DNA of 25,278 bases from an uncultured Prevotella sp. (GTDB taxonomy: Bacteria > Bacteroidota > Bacteroidia > Bacteroidales > Bacteroidaceae): positions 1-25,278 of the forward strand of contig CAMOQW010000017.1 in NCBI GenBank assembly GCA_946623195.1, written 5' to 3'. Below are positions 14,090-22,223 of the stretch, in pieces. Below the pieces are notes generated by a model that worked only from the letters and a program-made list of their open reading frames with translations, had not been told where the DNA came from and did not search any database. A program made the translations under genes and the position numbers. Each line of letters opens with the position of its first letter. Within the stretch, counting starts at the first letter, position 1.

Positions 14090-16279
14090 ATGAAAAAGAA
14101 ACTAGCGCTTTCTTTGGCACTCTGCCTGTCGGTAATGACGGCATGGGCGGAACAGGTGGTGGTGCAGACCAACAGCCTGTCACTGGTGCTTGACGTGGTG
14201 AAGGGTCAACAGCCCCGGTATGTTTATTTTGGCAGCAAACTCAGCGCGCAGGAATTGCAACACCTGCAGCAGCCTACCGTTTCAGGGCGCATGGAGGCCT
14301 ATCCGGCACACGGTCTGAATACTCCTGCAGAAGCTGCGCTGGCCATGCGCCACGGCGACGGCAACCTGTCGACGGCACTCTATGCCGACGGCGTAGCGCA
14401 GAACGGCAATACGACGGTCATCACGCTGAAAGACCCCGTCTACCCCACTACCGTCACGCTGAACTATAAGGCTTATCCGGAAGTGGACATGATAGAAATC
14501 TGGACAGAAATCACCAATGGCGAGAAGCAGACCGTCACGCTGACCACCTTTGCTTCGGCCATGCTGCCCATCCGTCGCGGCGACGTCTGGATGAGCCATC
14601 TCTACGGCTCGTGGGCCAACGAAGCACAGTTGGTGGAGGAGCCGCTGACGGCAGGCCAGAAGGTCATCGTCAACAAGGACGGCACGCGCAACTCGCATAC
14701 CGACCACGGCGAGGTGATGTTCTCGCTCGACGGCAAGGCCCGGGAGAACTGCGGCCAGGTGATCGGCGCCGCCCTGTGCTATTCGGGCAACTACCGGCTG
14801 AAGGTGGTGACCGACGACACGGAGTATCACTACTTCTTTGCCGGCATCAATGAGGACAACTCGGAATACCACCTGAAGAAGGGCGAGACATTCGTTACGC
14901 CTGCCCTGGCCCTGACCTTTTCAGAAGAGGGACTTTCCGGTGTCAGCCGCAACTTCCACAAGTGGGGTCGCAAATATAAACTGATGCATGGCGACCGGGA
15001 GCGCAAGATTCTGCTGAACTCCTGGGAGGGCGTCTACTTCGACATCAACCAGCAAGGCATGGACCAGATGATGAAGGACATAGCCTCGATGGGTGGCGAA
15101 CTGTTTGTGATGGACGACGGCTGGTTTGGCGACAAGTATCCACGCAAGGTGGACAACTCGTCGCTGGGCGACTGGGTGGTAGACAAGAACAAGCTGCCCG
15201 ACGGCATCGAGGGGCTGTTGCGCGATGCCAAGAAGAACGGGGTCAAGTTCGGCATCTGGATAGAACCCGAAATGGCCAATACCACCTCGGAACTCTACGA
15301 GGCCCATCCCGACTGGATTGTCAAGGCTCCGAAGCGCGAGCCCGTCCTGGGGCGTGGCGGCACGCAGGTAGTGCTCGACTTGAGCAATCCACGGGTGCAG
15401 GATTTCGTGTTCGGTGTGGTGGACAACCTCATGACCAAGTATCCGGAAATAGACTACATCAAGTGGGATGCCAACATGGCCATCATGAACCACGGCTCGC
15501 AGTATCTCACCATGAACGACCAGAGCCACCTCTACATTGAGTATCATCGCGGTCTCCAGAAGGTGTGCCAGCGCATCCGCGAAAAATTCCCCGACGTCAC
15601 CATCCAGGCCTGTGCCTCGGGCGGCGGACGAGCCAACTGGGGGGTGCTGCCCTACTTCGATGAGTTCTGGGTGAGCGACAACACCGATGCCCTGCAGCGC
15701 ATCTACATGCAGTGGGGCACCTCCTACTTCTTCCCTGCCATCGCGATGGCCAGCCACATTTCGGCCACACCTAACCACACCGTATTCCGCACCACGGCCA
15801 TGAAGTATCGCATCGATGTGGCAATGAGCGGGCGCTTAGGCATGGAGATTCAACCCAAGAATATGACTGACGATGAGAAGGAGCTGTGCAGAAAGGCTAT
15901 TGCTGAATACAAGCAGATCAGACCCATCGTGCAGTTTGGCAACATCTACCGACTGGTGTCGCCCTACGACCGGAAGGGGCTGGCCTCCATGATGTATGTC
16001 AACGACGAGCAGTCGAAGGCTGTCTGGTATTGGTGGAAGACGGAGTCGTTCCAGAACGAGCACCTGCCGAGGGTGAAAATGGCCGGATTGAACCCTACGC
16101 GTATGTATAAGGTTCACGAGTTGAACCGCATCGACCTGAAACCGCTGGACTGCGAGGGCAAGTCGTTCAGCGGAGCCTATCTGATGAATCATGGTCTGGA
16201 CATGCCCTATCGCAATGAAGTGGACTGGGGCAAGAAGAACGAGTGGGCCAGTCGCGTGCTGCTGTTAGAGGCTGAATGA
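14090..16279 (+). CDS. Secreted alpha-galactosidase, GH36
   Basis: The 729-aa enzyme carries a Sec signal peptide with a likely cleavage after residue 20 (TAWA). A GH36 beta-sandwich region is followed by the (beta/alpha)8 catalytic domain, about residues 310-630. The nucleophile is D460 in YIKWDANM and the acid/base D530 in WVSDNTDAL; the 70-residue spacing between them is that of characterised GH36 alpha-galactosidases. WIEPEMAN and CASGGGRANWG are further family motifs. It should release terminal alpha-1,6-galactose from melibiose, raffinose-family oligosaccharides or galactomannan in the periplasm. No SusC/SusD pair is nearby. The stop codon overlaps the MATE gene start (ATGA). Confidence 0.93.
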   Translation: MKKKLALSLALCLSVMTAWAEQVVVQTNSLSLVLDVVKGQQPRYVYFGSKLSAQELQHLQQPTVSGRMEAYPAHGLNTPAEAALAMRHGDGNLSTALYADGVAQNGNTTVITLKDPVYPTTVTLNYKAYPEVDMIEIWTEITNGEKQTVTLTTFASAMLPIRRGDVWMSHLYGSWANEAQLVEEPLTAGQKVIVNKDGTRNSHTDHGEVMFSLDGKARENCGQVIGAALCYSGNYRLKVVTDDTEYHYFFAGINEDNSEYHLKKGETFVTPALALTFSEEGLSGVSRNFHKWGRKYKLMHGDRERKILLNSWEGVYFDINQQGMDQMMKDIASMGGELFVMDDGWFGDKYPRKVDNSSLGDWVVDKNKLPDGIEGLLRDAKKNGVKFGIWIEPEMANTTSELYEAHPDWIVKAPKREPVLGRGGTQVVLDLSNPRVQDFVFGVVDNLMTKYPEIDYIKWDANMAIMNHGSQYLTMNDQSHLYIEYHRGLQKVCQRIREKFPDVTIQACASGGGRANWGVLPYFDEFWVSDNTDALQRIYMQWGTSYFFPAIAMASHISATPNHTVFRTTAMKYRIDVAMSGRLGMEIQPKNMTDDEKELCRKAIAEYKQIRPIVQFGNIYRLVSPYDRKGLASMMYVNDEQSKAVWYWWKTESFQNEHLPRVKMAGLNPTRMYKVHELNRIDLKPLDCEGKSFSGAYLMNHGLDMPYRNEVDWGKKNEWASRVLLLEAE

Positions 16280-17649
16280 GCGACCAGAAGAAAGACCTGT
16301 TGGCCTACATCCGCGAAGGCCGCGAGATGACACAGGGCGAGAAACTCAGGCTGATTGTCAGCCTGAGTATTCCGTCTATTCTGGCACAGATTTCGGCTAC
16401 GGTAATGTTTTTTATCGATGCCTCGATGGTAGGCCATCTGGGGGCTAAGGCATCGGCGGCCATCGGTATTGTGGAGACCACGGGATGGCTGATGGGCGGT
16501 CTGGCCTCGGCAGCCAACATGGGTTTTTCGGTGCAGGTGGCCCACGCTATCGGTGCCAACGACTTTGAACGGGCCCGCCGCGTGCTGCGCCAGTCATTGG
16601 TGTGTTGTCTGCTGTGGGCACTCAGCATTTCGCTCGTTGCCATTCTGATCAGCGGGCCGCTGCCCTACTGGATGGGCGGCTCGGCAGAGATAGCCCACGA
16701 TGCCTCGCTATACTTCGCCATCATCGGCTTCTGTGGCATCTTCTTCCAGATGGAGGGGCTGGCCGGCTCGATGCTGAAGTGCTCGGGCAACATGAAGATT
16801 CCCAGCATCCTGAACATCCTGATGTGTGTGATGGACGTATGCTTCAACTACCTATTTATATATATCCTGGACCTCGGAGTGATGGGTGCTGCCATCGGCA
16901 CCGGCGTTGCCGAACTGATAACGGCCGGTCTGATGCTCTATTTCCTGCTGGTACGCTCGGACATGCTCCACCTGAAGGGACGCCCCGGGTCGTTCCGTCC
17001 GAAGAGCGACGTAGTGGGCAACGCCTTCAAGATAGGAGCACCGATGGGGGCGCAGCACATGCTGATGGGCGGTGCACAGATCATCAGCACGCTCATCGTG
17101 GCACCGCTGGGCACCGTATCCATTGCCGCCCACTCGCTGGCCATCACCGTAGAAAGCCTGTGCTACATGCCCGGCTATGGCATCGCCGAGGCTGCCACCA
17201 CGCTGGTGGGCCAGAGTTTCGGTGCCGGCCAGCGCCTGCTCACCCAGTCGTTTGCACGCATGTCTGTCGGGTTGGGAATGGCGGTGATGACGCTGATGGG
17301 AGTACTGATGTGGGGCCTGGCTCCTGAGCTCATGTCGCTGATGACGCCTGTTGACGACATCATCCTGATAGGTGCCGACTGTTTACGCATCGAGGCCTTC
17401 GCAGAACCCATGTTTGCGGCTGCTATCGTCTGCAATGGCGTGTTCATCGGCGCTGGCGACACTCTGCGTCCTGCCGTCATGAGCCTGGCCTCCATGTGGG
17501 GTGTGCGCCTGACGCTGGCAGCGCTGCTGGCAACGACCTACGGGCTGCCTGGAGTATGGACGGCAATGGCTATTGAACTGACGTTCCGGGGTGGCATGTT
17601 CCTCATCCGCTTGTTTCGCGGCGGGTGGCTGCAGAAGTGCGGGGCCTGA
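16276..17649 (+). CDS. MATE-family multidrug/sodium antiporter
   Basis: The 457-aa protein is an integral inner-membrane transporter with about 12 hydrophobic segments in two homologous halves, typical of MATE (NorM/DinF-like) exporters driven by Na+ or H+. The N-terminal half contains FIDASMVGHLGAKASAA and the second half GYGIAEAATTLVGQSFGAG, both characteristic of the family. Substrate unknown; MATE proteins usually export cationic drugs or metabolites. Its ATG overlaps the alpha-galactosidase stop codon by 4 nt, so its translation depends on the upstream gene and on the same palindrome-bearing promoter. That link to a glycosidase is unusual for a drug exporter. The convergent hairpin at 17671-17710 follows. 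Confidence 0.9.
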   Translation: MSDQKKDLLAYIREGREMTQGEKLRLIVSLSIPSILAQISATVMFFIDASMVGHLGAKASAAIGIVETTGWLMGGLASAANMGFSVQVAHAIGANDFERARRVLRQSLVCCLLWALSISLVAILISGPLPYWMGGSAEIAHDASLYFAIIGFCGIFFQMEGLAGSMLKCSGNMKIPSILNILMCVMDVCFNYLFIYILDLGVMGAAIGTGVAELITAGLMLYFLLVRSDMLHLKGRPGSFRPKSDVVGNAFKIGAPMGAQHMLMGGAQIISTLIVAPLGTVSIAAHSLAITVESLCYMPGYGIAEAATTLVGQSFGAGQRLLTQSFARMSVGLGMAVMTLMGVLMWGLAPELMSLMTPVDDIILIGADCLRIEAFAEPMFAAAIVCNGVFIGAGDTLRPAVMSLASMWGVRLTLAALLATTYGLPGVWTAMAIELTFRGGMFLIRLFRGGWLQKCGA

Positions 17650-17658
17650 ACGGGTGAA

Positions 17659-17876
17659 CAGAAAAGTACGAGATGCAGCACTCGGGTTCTCCCACCCGTG
17701 GGCTGCATCTCTACTACTAACTATTAATAACTAAAAACCTAATGTCGTATGAAAAAACGTCTCCCGACGTCGTGTGTGTTATCCTGATCTTTTACCTATT
17801 AACTAATACTCTAACTTTCTCTACTAAAATGTTATCCAATCTCTAACCTTAAAAACTAATCCATTTCTCTTGAAGA
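17659..17876 (-). ncRNA. Candidate small RNA in the ksgA-MATE intergenic region
   Basis: The 334-bp gap has no credible coding frame on either strand. On the minus strand it has a promoter at 17882-17911, a purine-rich stretch of about 100 nt, an ACGTC-GGGA-GACGT hairpin followed by six T (17752-17770), and finally a large stable hairpin (17671-17710) with a short U-run about 4 nt later. RNA ends at about 17752 (near 125 nt) or about 17660 (near 217 nt) are both possible. The promoter and the first transcribed bases closely match those of the tRNA-fMet gene, which argues for stable-RNA expression. I do not recognise a known family; 6S-like or Bacteroidales-specific RNA is possible. Confidence 0.5.
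17671..17710 (-). terminator. Terminator-like hairpin between convergent units
   Basis: AGATGCAGC and GCTGCATCT form a perfect 9-bp outer stem, with an inner CGGGT/ACCCG stem and a six-base loop. The short U-run (CGTACTTTT) occurs only on the minus strand, so it primarily ends the minus-strand RNA, but it may also stop MATE transcription. Confidence 0.6.
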
Positions 17877-17881
17877 CGATG

Positions 17882-17911
17882 CAAAGGTACGAACTATTTC
17901 TGAACCGCAAA
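17882..17911 (-). promoter_or_regulatory. Minus-strand promoter of the intergenic RNA candidate
   Basis: TTTG (17908-17911), 18 nt, TACCTTTG (17882-17889). The surrounding segment 17863-17943 is closely similar to the tRNA-fMet promoter region 138-217, both upstream of the -33 box and in the first 20 transcribed bases. Confidence 0.75.
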
Positions 17912-17965
17912 ATGTTTTTCGCCTTTTATCGTCAAAAATGGGGTTATTCTTGATACAAATCAATC

Positions 17966-17985
17966 AGTTGTGTCCGTACACAACT
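17966..17985 (-). terminator. Hairpin at the end of ksgA
   Basis: A perfect 8-bp stem AGTTGTGT/ACACAACT with a 4-nt loop overlaps the ksgA stop codon (17984-17986). The following minus-strand sequence is only moderately U-rich (GATTGATTTG), so this is a probable rather than certain terminator. Confidence 0.55.
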
Positions 17986-18778
17986 ATTTTGTGGTCGAAC
18001 ACAACGACTTTTCCACCATATTGGTCAGCTCAACAAACTGAGGGATGGAGAGCTGCTCAGGACGTAGGGTCATGAAGGGGTGGTCGGCCATTGCGTAGAG
18101 GTCTGGCAACAACTGTTTCAGCGATACCCGCAGCATCTTGCGGCGCTGGTTGAACACGGTCTTTACCACGCGCTTGAACAGCTGTTCGTCGCAACCCAAA
18201 TGCAGCACATGGTTGCGCTTCATGCAAATGACGGCACTCTGCACCTTAGGCGGCGGGTTGAAGACGGACGGCTCTACGGTGAAGAGATACTCCACATCGT
18301 ACCACGCCTGTATCAGCACCGACAGAATACCATACTGCTTGTTGCCGGGCTGCGACGCCATCCGAACGGCCACTTCGTGCTGTATCATGCCTGTACAGCA
18401 GGGAATCAGTTCGCGGTTGTCCAGCATCTTGAAGAATATCTGCGACGAGATGTCGTAGGGATAGTTGCCTGTCAGCACAAACTGTTGGCCGTTGAAGACC
18501 GTCGACAAATCCATGCGCAGGAAATCCTCGCCAAGGATGTTTTCGCGCAACCGTGGAAAATGCTCGTTCAGATAGGCCACCGACTCACGGTCTATCTCCA
18601 CCACCTTCAGGGGCCGTGGTTTTTCTACCAGATACTGTGTCATCACACCCATGCCCGGGCCCACTTCCAGTACGGGCAGACCGGGGCAGGTATCCACTGT
18701 GTCGGCTATGCGGCGGGCTATCGTCAGATCGGTCAGAAAGTGCTGCCCGAGGTTCTTCTTTGGTCTTACTTGTTTCAT
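17984..18778 (-). CDS. rsmA: 16S rRNA dimethyladenosine transferase RsmA/KsgA
   Basis: The 264-aa enzyme dimethylates the two adjacent adenines in the 3'-terminal hairpin of 16S rRNA during small-subunit maturation, using S-adenosylmethionine. Visible motifs are KNLGQHFL (8-15), the SAM-binding loop VLEVGPGMG (36-44), acidic E61/D63, and the catalytic NYPY at 105-108 (NLPY in most homologues). The C-terminal helical domain with FNQRRKMLR is intact. I choose the start at 18778 because the frame upstream of it runs through the promoter at 18787-18817 and the extra 49 residues are unlike any KsgA. The 5' leader would then be only a few nucleotides. Confidence 0.94.
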   Translation of the reverse strand: MKQVRPKKNLGQHFLTDLTIARRIADTVDTCPGLPVLEVGPGMGVMTQYLVEKPRPLKVVEIDRESVAYLNEHFPRLRENILGEDFLRMDLSTVFNGQQFVLTGNYPYDISSQIFFKMLDNRELIPCCTGMIQHEVAVRMASQPGNKQYGILSVLIQAWYDVEYLFTVEPSVFNPPPKVQSAVICMKRNHVLHLGCDEQLFKRVVKTVFNQRRKMLRVSLKQLLPDLYAMADHPFMTLRPEQLSIPQFVELTNMVEKSLCSTTK

Positions 18779-18786
18779 TGCAAGCG

Positions 18787-18817
18787 CAAAGTTACGAAAA
18801 AAGGTTGACGCAACAAA
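18787..18817 (-). promoter_or_regulatory. Promoter of rsmA giving a near-leaderless mRNA
   Basis: On the minus strand TTTG (18814-18817), 19 nt, TAACTTTG (18787-18794). The -7 box ends 8 bases before the start codon, so transcription should begin within about 0-5 nt of the ATG. Confidence 0.8.
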
Positions 18818-19036
18818 GTAATTTTGGAGAATTAACGCAAGAAAGCGCATGGATAAAGGCATTTCGGGGCAAAACGAGGAAGTTCGGTCGGAGGGATATA
18901 CGCAAATCTGGGAAGATTGCGGCAAGAGTTAGGTAGCCAAATCGTAACCCTGTTAACTAACCTCGAAGACCAAGAAAAGTGGTGCTTTTGGCACTTGTAA
19001 GGTACCGATTGTCATAACTGACCTAAACTTAACACT

Positions 19037-19391
19037 TTGGAACTGACTTTCCTAAATCTGCCCGGCTCCCTTCTGCATTTTCATTCCACCATCGTCCCCA
19101 TCGTGCAGACTAAACGGAAGAGACTGAAGAAGGAGCGGTCTGTCAAGAAGAAATACAGGACGAAAGCCCCTGCACCTTGCTGGTGCACCGACGAGGTAAT
19201 GAGTCGTGCCAACCTAATACGCTATAAGGATATTTACGCTGAGCAGATGGCAGCATACGGACTACAGCGAGGTATCAAAGGCTCAGAGGCGCAGCACATA
19301 TCCACAACATGAGTATTACCGAAGTCTGATTACACAAGGCGAGGACTTACAGGCTAACGTAAGCAGTAATGGCATGAAACGGAAGATATAA
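19037..19391 (+). pseudogene. Remnant of a MobV/Pre-type mobilization relaxase
   Basis: The translation contains GSLLHFHSTIVPIVQ, a basic KKERSVKKKYRTK stretch, and a segment reading NLIRYKDIYAEQMAAYGLQRGIKG split over about 19213-19280. These resemble the middle of Bacteroidetes plasmid-recombination/mobilization proteins (MobV/Pre), which nick DNA at an oriT. The frame stops at 19310-19312, but skipping one base resumes the family pattern at once (EYYRSLITQGEDLQANV), ending at 19391. Both the N-terminal catalytic histidine/tyrosine region and the long C-terminal coiled coil are missing, so it is an internal fragment plus a frameshift. It marks earlier mobile DNA at the boundary of the AT-richer region. 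Confidence 0.65.
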
Positions 19392-19573
19392 GCCATTGTG
19401 GCGAATACCTTGGGCGAATAGAACGTAACCATAAGCCGTTTGAAATTGTACTGACAGTACTTCATCCATCCCTCTGACTGGTATCCTTTTAGTCCATCTG
19501 TCCGTTGCAAACTTTCTACGGAGTGATGGATGTGAGTAACTGTTCAAACGATAATATTATGTTCAACAAGATG

Positions 19574-19613
19574 TCTTTTGAGTTACTCGAAAAGAATCAA
19601 GTAACTCAAAAGA
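19574..19613. repeat. Perfect 14-bp inverted repeat (hairpin)
   Basis: TCTTTTGAGTTACT (19574-19587) is exactly complementary to AGTAACTCAAAAGA (19600-19613), with a 12-nt loop. It lies 29 nt beyond the stop of the minus-strand operon, so it may serve as its transcription end, although neither side has a U-run. A mobile-element end is the alternative. Confidence 0.7.
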
Positions 19614-19641
19614 ATTGCCTCCAAAGTTGGCAAGCGGGTAT

Positions 19642-21141
19642 TTATTTGTACACTGTTATATATTGCCCTTTGTTGCCATAACAAATATTGCATGGCCTTA
19701 TTCCACTACCATTACAAAGACCGCATCTATGTAGCCTGTTCCCAATGTACTTTGTACCAGAACCACCGCAACCGTCACATCCCATTGTGCCCATTCCTCC
19801 ACAGGCCCAACATGCCTGCCACTGCTGTACAGGTACGGGGTCATGGTGATGCTCGACATGAATTGTTGTTGTGTTGTTTCCAGAGTTGTTGTTGCTGGTT
19901 GAGGCGCTGTTGCTTGTAGTTGAGGAAGATGTGGAAGAAGTTCTTGAACTTGCGGCAGAAGAACTTGATGATGATGTTTTTGATGGTGAGGTAGTAGTCG
20001 TTGATGATTTGGGTTTTGCAACCCTTCTTTTTGAAACTTGCTGCCCCAAATGATTACATTCTCCTTCAAAGCCGTCCATAGAATATGTAAATCGTTTTTG
20101 ACTTTTAATAAAGCGTCCTATACTTGTGTATCTTCTACTTGTCGGAATTATCACCTTACCTTGCATAGTCATAACCCCACAGTATCCATTTATTTGAAAT
20201 CCCCAATAATTACTGCCTAAATGCCATAAGTTTCCATAATCAGGCGAGAAGATTTCTGTGCCAGTTTTGTCATATAACCCACAGTAACCATCCTTATAAA
20301 CCTTAAAATACAATACGCCATCGACATCTAAAGGAGTGATAGATGAGTAATTTGGAGTTAGAACTTCATTCCATTTGTCATTGAACAAAGCATATTTCCC
20401 AAGATTGTTGTTTTTCTGGCACAGAAAATATCTTCCATATTCCGTTTCCAGAGGCTTTACGGTTTTGAACTGCCGATTAAAAGGTACAAGCCAGTTTTTA
20501 TTTCTGTCCATCATACCTATGTAATCATCAGTATTTGTAAATTCAAAAGTAACAATGTTGTTATCTTCGTCCATCGTCCACTTTATATCTTTATATTTTC
20601 CCGGAGGTACAATAACCACTCCTCCTGTATTAAACACCCCATACCCATCTTCCACCTTTGCTTTAAAGATTTCACCGTATTGCTTGTCTTTGGTTATATA
20701 CGATATTTCTCTGCAATCAGGGAGAACTAATTGCCCCTTTGTAGAAAAAACATCAAGAAGAGGGTTCCACACATCTTTTTTATTAACCGTTAACAAATAT
20801 GTACTACCAAATTTATTAACACCTACTCCATGGTCGAATTGGTATGGTATTATTAGATTTCCATCAAAATCGTACAATTCATTCTTATGCCCTTCTGACT
20901 TTGATGTTACGTAAAAAAACAATTCGTCACCAATATTCAGTTCATCAACCGTTAAAGCATTTCTGCATATAGACCACTTTATTGCACCATCAATCTCTAA
21001 GTTGGGGTCGAAATAATATATCACCCATTTGTGTCCTTTATAATATCCACTTTTAAAGATTTCATTTTGCCCATGCATATCAATGGCAAATGTTATACAA
21101 CAAGATAGGGCTATTAGCCAATTTGATAAATTCTTATTCAT
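19642..21141 (-). CDS. Secreted WG-repeat protein with C-terminal DnaJ-like zinc module
   Basis: The 499-aa protein starts with a Sec signal peptide (about residues 1-24). Residues 25-360 consist of degenerate WG (KWG) repeats, seen as units such as YCGLYDKTGTEIFSP and YCGVMTMQGKVIIP, a fold usually linked to binding. A Ser/Thr/Asn-rich linker (about 370-425) leads to a C-terminal CxxCxGxG module with four CxxC pairs (444/447, 455/458, 473/476, 484/487), as in DnaJ zinc fingers that hold two zinc ions. A reducing-type zinc module on an exported protein is odd. Its ATG overlaps the stop of the GH13 gene (ATGA), so it is the last gene of that operon. Function unknown. Confidence 0.78.
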   Translation of the reverse strand: MNKNLSNWLIALSCCITFAIDMHGQNEIFKSGYYKGHKWVIYYFDPNLEIDGAIKWSICRNALTVDELNIGDELFFYVTSKSEGHKNELYDFDGNLIIPYQFDHGVGVNKFGSTYLLTVNKKDVWNPLLDVFSTKGQLVLPDCREISYITKDKQYGEIFKAKVEDGYGVFNTGGVVIVPPGKYKDIKWTMDEDNNIVTFEFTNTDDYIGMMDRNKNWLVPFNRQFKTVKPLETEYGRYFLCQKNNNLGKYALFNDKWNEVLTPNYSSITPLDVDGVLYFKVYKDGYCGLYDKTGTEIFSPDYGNLWHLGSNYWGFQINGYCGVMTMQGKVIIPTSRRYTSIGRFIKSQKRFTYSMDGFEGECNHLGQQVSKRRVAKPKSSTTTTSPSKTSSSSSSAASSRTSSTSSSTTSNSASTSNNNSGNNTTTIHVEHHHDPVPVQQWQACWACGGMGTMGCDGCGGSGTKYIGNRLHRCGLCNGSGIRPCNICYGNKGQYITVYK

Positions 21142-22223
21142 AATTCTATCGTTTTAAAGATTGATTGTTTGTTCCATTTCATACATTCACGCACTTGCTC
21201 GTCAGCGTATTGCTCACCGCTAAAACGGTCAGACTTGTGTGTCATTCCCTTTTCAGTACCATAATACATAAGGTATGGAAAGCTTAGTTTTCGACAGAAA
21301 ACAATCGCTTCCTTCAGCAATTCTACATCATCGCCACACTCATAGAGGAAACGATTAAAATCGTGGTTGTCAAGAAGTAGCCAAAGCTGATAATCAGGAT
21401 AGTCAGCATAACGTGAGAAGTGTTCCTTTACTGCTGTATCTAATTGCTGATTGCCGATGATGCGCTGTTTTGATTTTACTGCATTACACAGTAGAGACTG
21501 ATATTCAAAATCGAGAACGCCATCAAAGATGCCCACATAACATAGTTGCCAAGCTTCCTGTTTGCAGATTTCACAGTTCTTTACTCGGAGAGCAAGACTT
21601 TCTGGAAGATGCTTTCCATTTGGCGGGCCAAGTATCTCGCCTATCAGCAGCACATTGGGATAGTCTTTCTTTATTTCTCTTCTGACCTTTCGCCAGAAAT
21701 TCAATGAAGGACCTTTAGCATAATCCAGTCGGATGGCATCAAAGCCAATTTTGTATAGACACTTCATTCTCTCCACTATATAGCGTTGAGCACCAACTCT
21801 GTCGAGATTGAATTCAGGAAGGTATTCAATATTATAGAAGCATTTGAGAGAACCATCCTTCTTCTTCTTAAACCAGTCGGGATGTAGCGACACTAACGGA
21901 TTACTGATATGGCAGTGGTTTGCAACAAAGTCAGCTGTAATAGTCATACCTCGTTCATGTACAGCCTTTACCAAATTCCGCACATCGTCCCAAGAACCAA
22001 AATGTTCATCCACCTGTTCATAGTCCGTAATATGATACCCGTGATACTCATTGGATTTATAGAATGGCGTGAGCAGTATGCCATTGCAACCCAACGATTG
22101 GATATAATCGAGTTTATCTATAATGCCTCGCAGGTTTCCACCTTTGAAGCATCGCCCTTTCCGCTCTGGGTCACAACCGGCAAAGCGGTCGATCATTATG
22201 TGGTAGATAAACGGTGTACTCAT
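21138..22223 (-). CDS. GH13 alpha-amylase-family enzyme, barrel only
   Basis: The 361-aa protein has all four GH13 conserved regions: DFVANH at 98-103, GFDAIRLDYAK with nucleophile D167, LLIGE with acid/base E196, and DNHD with D288. FKGGNLRGI and HGYHITDY resemble the cyclomaltodextrinase/neopullulanase-like branch. It ends soon after the barrel, so the C-terminal beta-sandwich domain of most GH13 enzymes is missing. No signal peptide, so it is cytoplasmic and should act on alpha-glucans or malto-oligosaccharides. A longer reading from 22334 is possible, but this start overlaps the stop of the 52-aa gene by ATGA and begins right at the GH13 fold. No SusCD or other starch genes are nearby. 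Confidence 0.85.
   Translation of the reverse strand: MSTPFIYHIMIDRFAGCDPERKGRCFKGGNLRGIIDKLDYIQSLGCNGILLTPFYKSNEYHGYHITDYEQVDEHFGSWDDVRNLVKAVHERGMTITADFVANHCHISNPLVSLHPDWFKKKKDGSLKCFYNIEYLPEFNLDRVGAQRYIVERMKCLYKIGFDAIRLDYAKGPSLNFWRKVRREIKKDYPNVLLIGEILGPPNGKHLPESLALRVKNCEICKQEAWQLCYVGIFDGVLDFEYQSLLCNAVKSKQRIIGNQQLDTAVKEHFSRYADYPDYQLWLLLDNHDFNRFLYECGDDVELLKEAIVFCRKLSFPYLMYYGTEKGMTHKSDRFSGEQYADEQVRECMKWNKQSIFKTIEL

Noticed and set aside
17749..17787. Plus-strand 12-aa leader-peptide-like frame (MKKRLPTSCVLS)
   Set aside because: No plus-strand promoter or downstream gene on that strand; the segment is better explained by a minus-strand hairpin and U-run.
18779..18925. 49-residue N-terminal extension of KsgA
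   Set aside because: It would be encoded by and upstream of the consensus promoter, and KsgA homologues begin at the KNLGQHF region.
19448..19460. 13-bp palindrome GTACTGACAGTAC as an oriT or operator
   Set aside because: Short, single copy and without a neighbouring promoter; nothing further supports a function.
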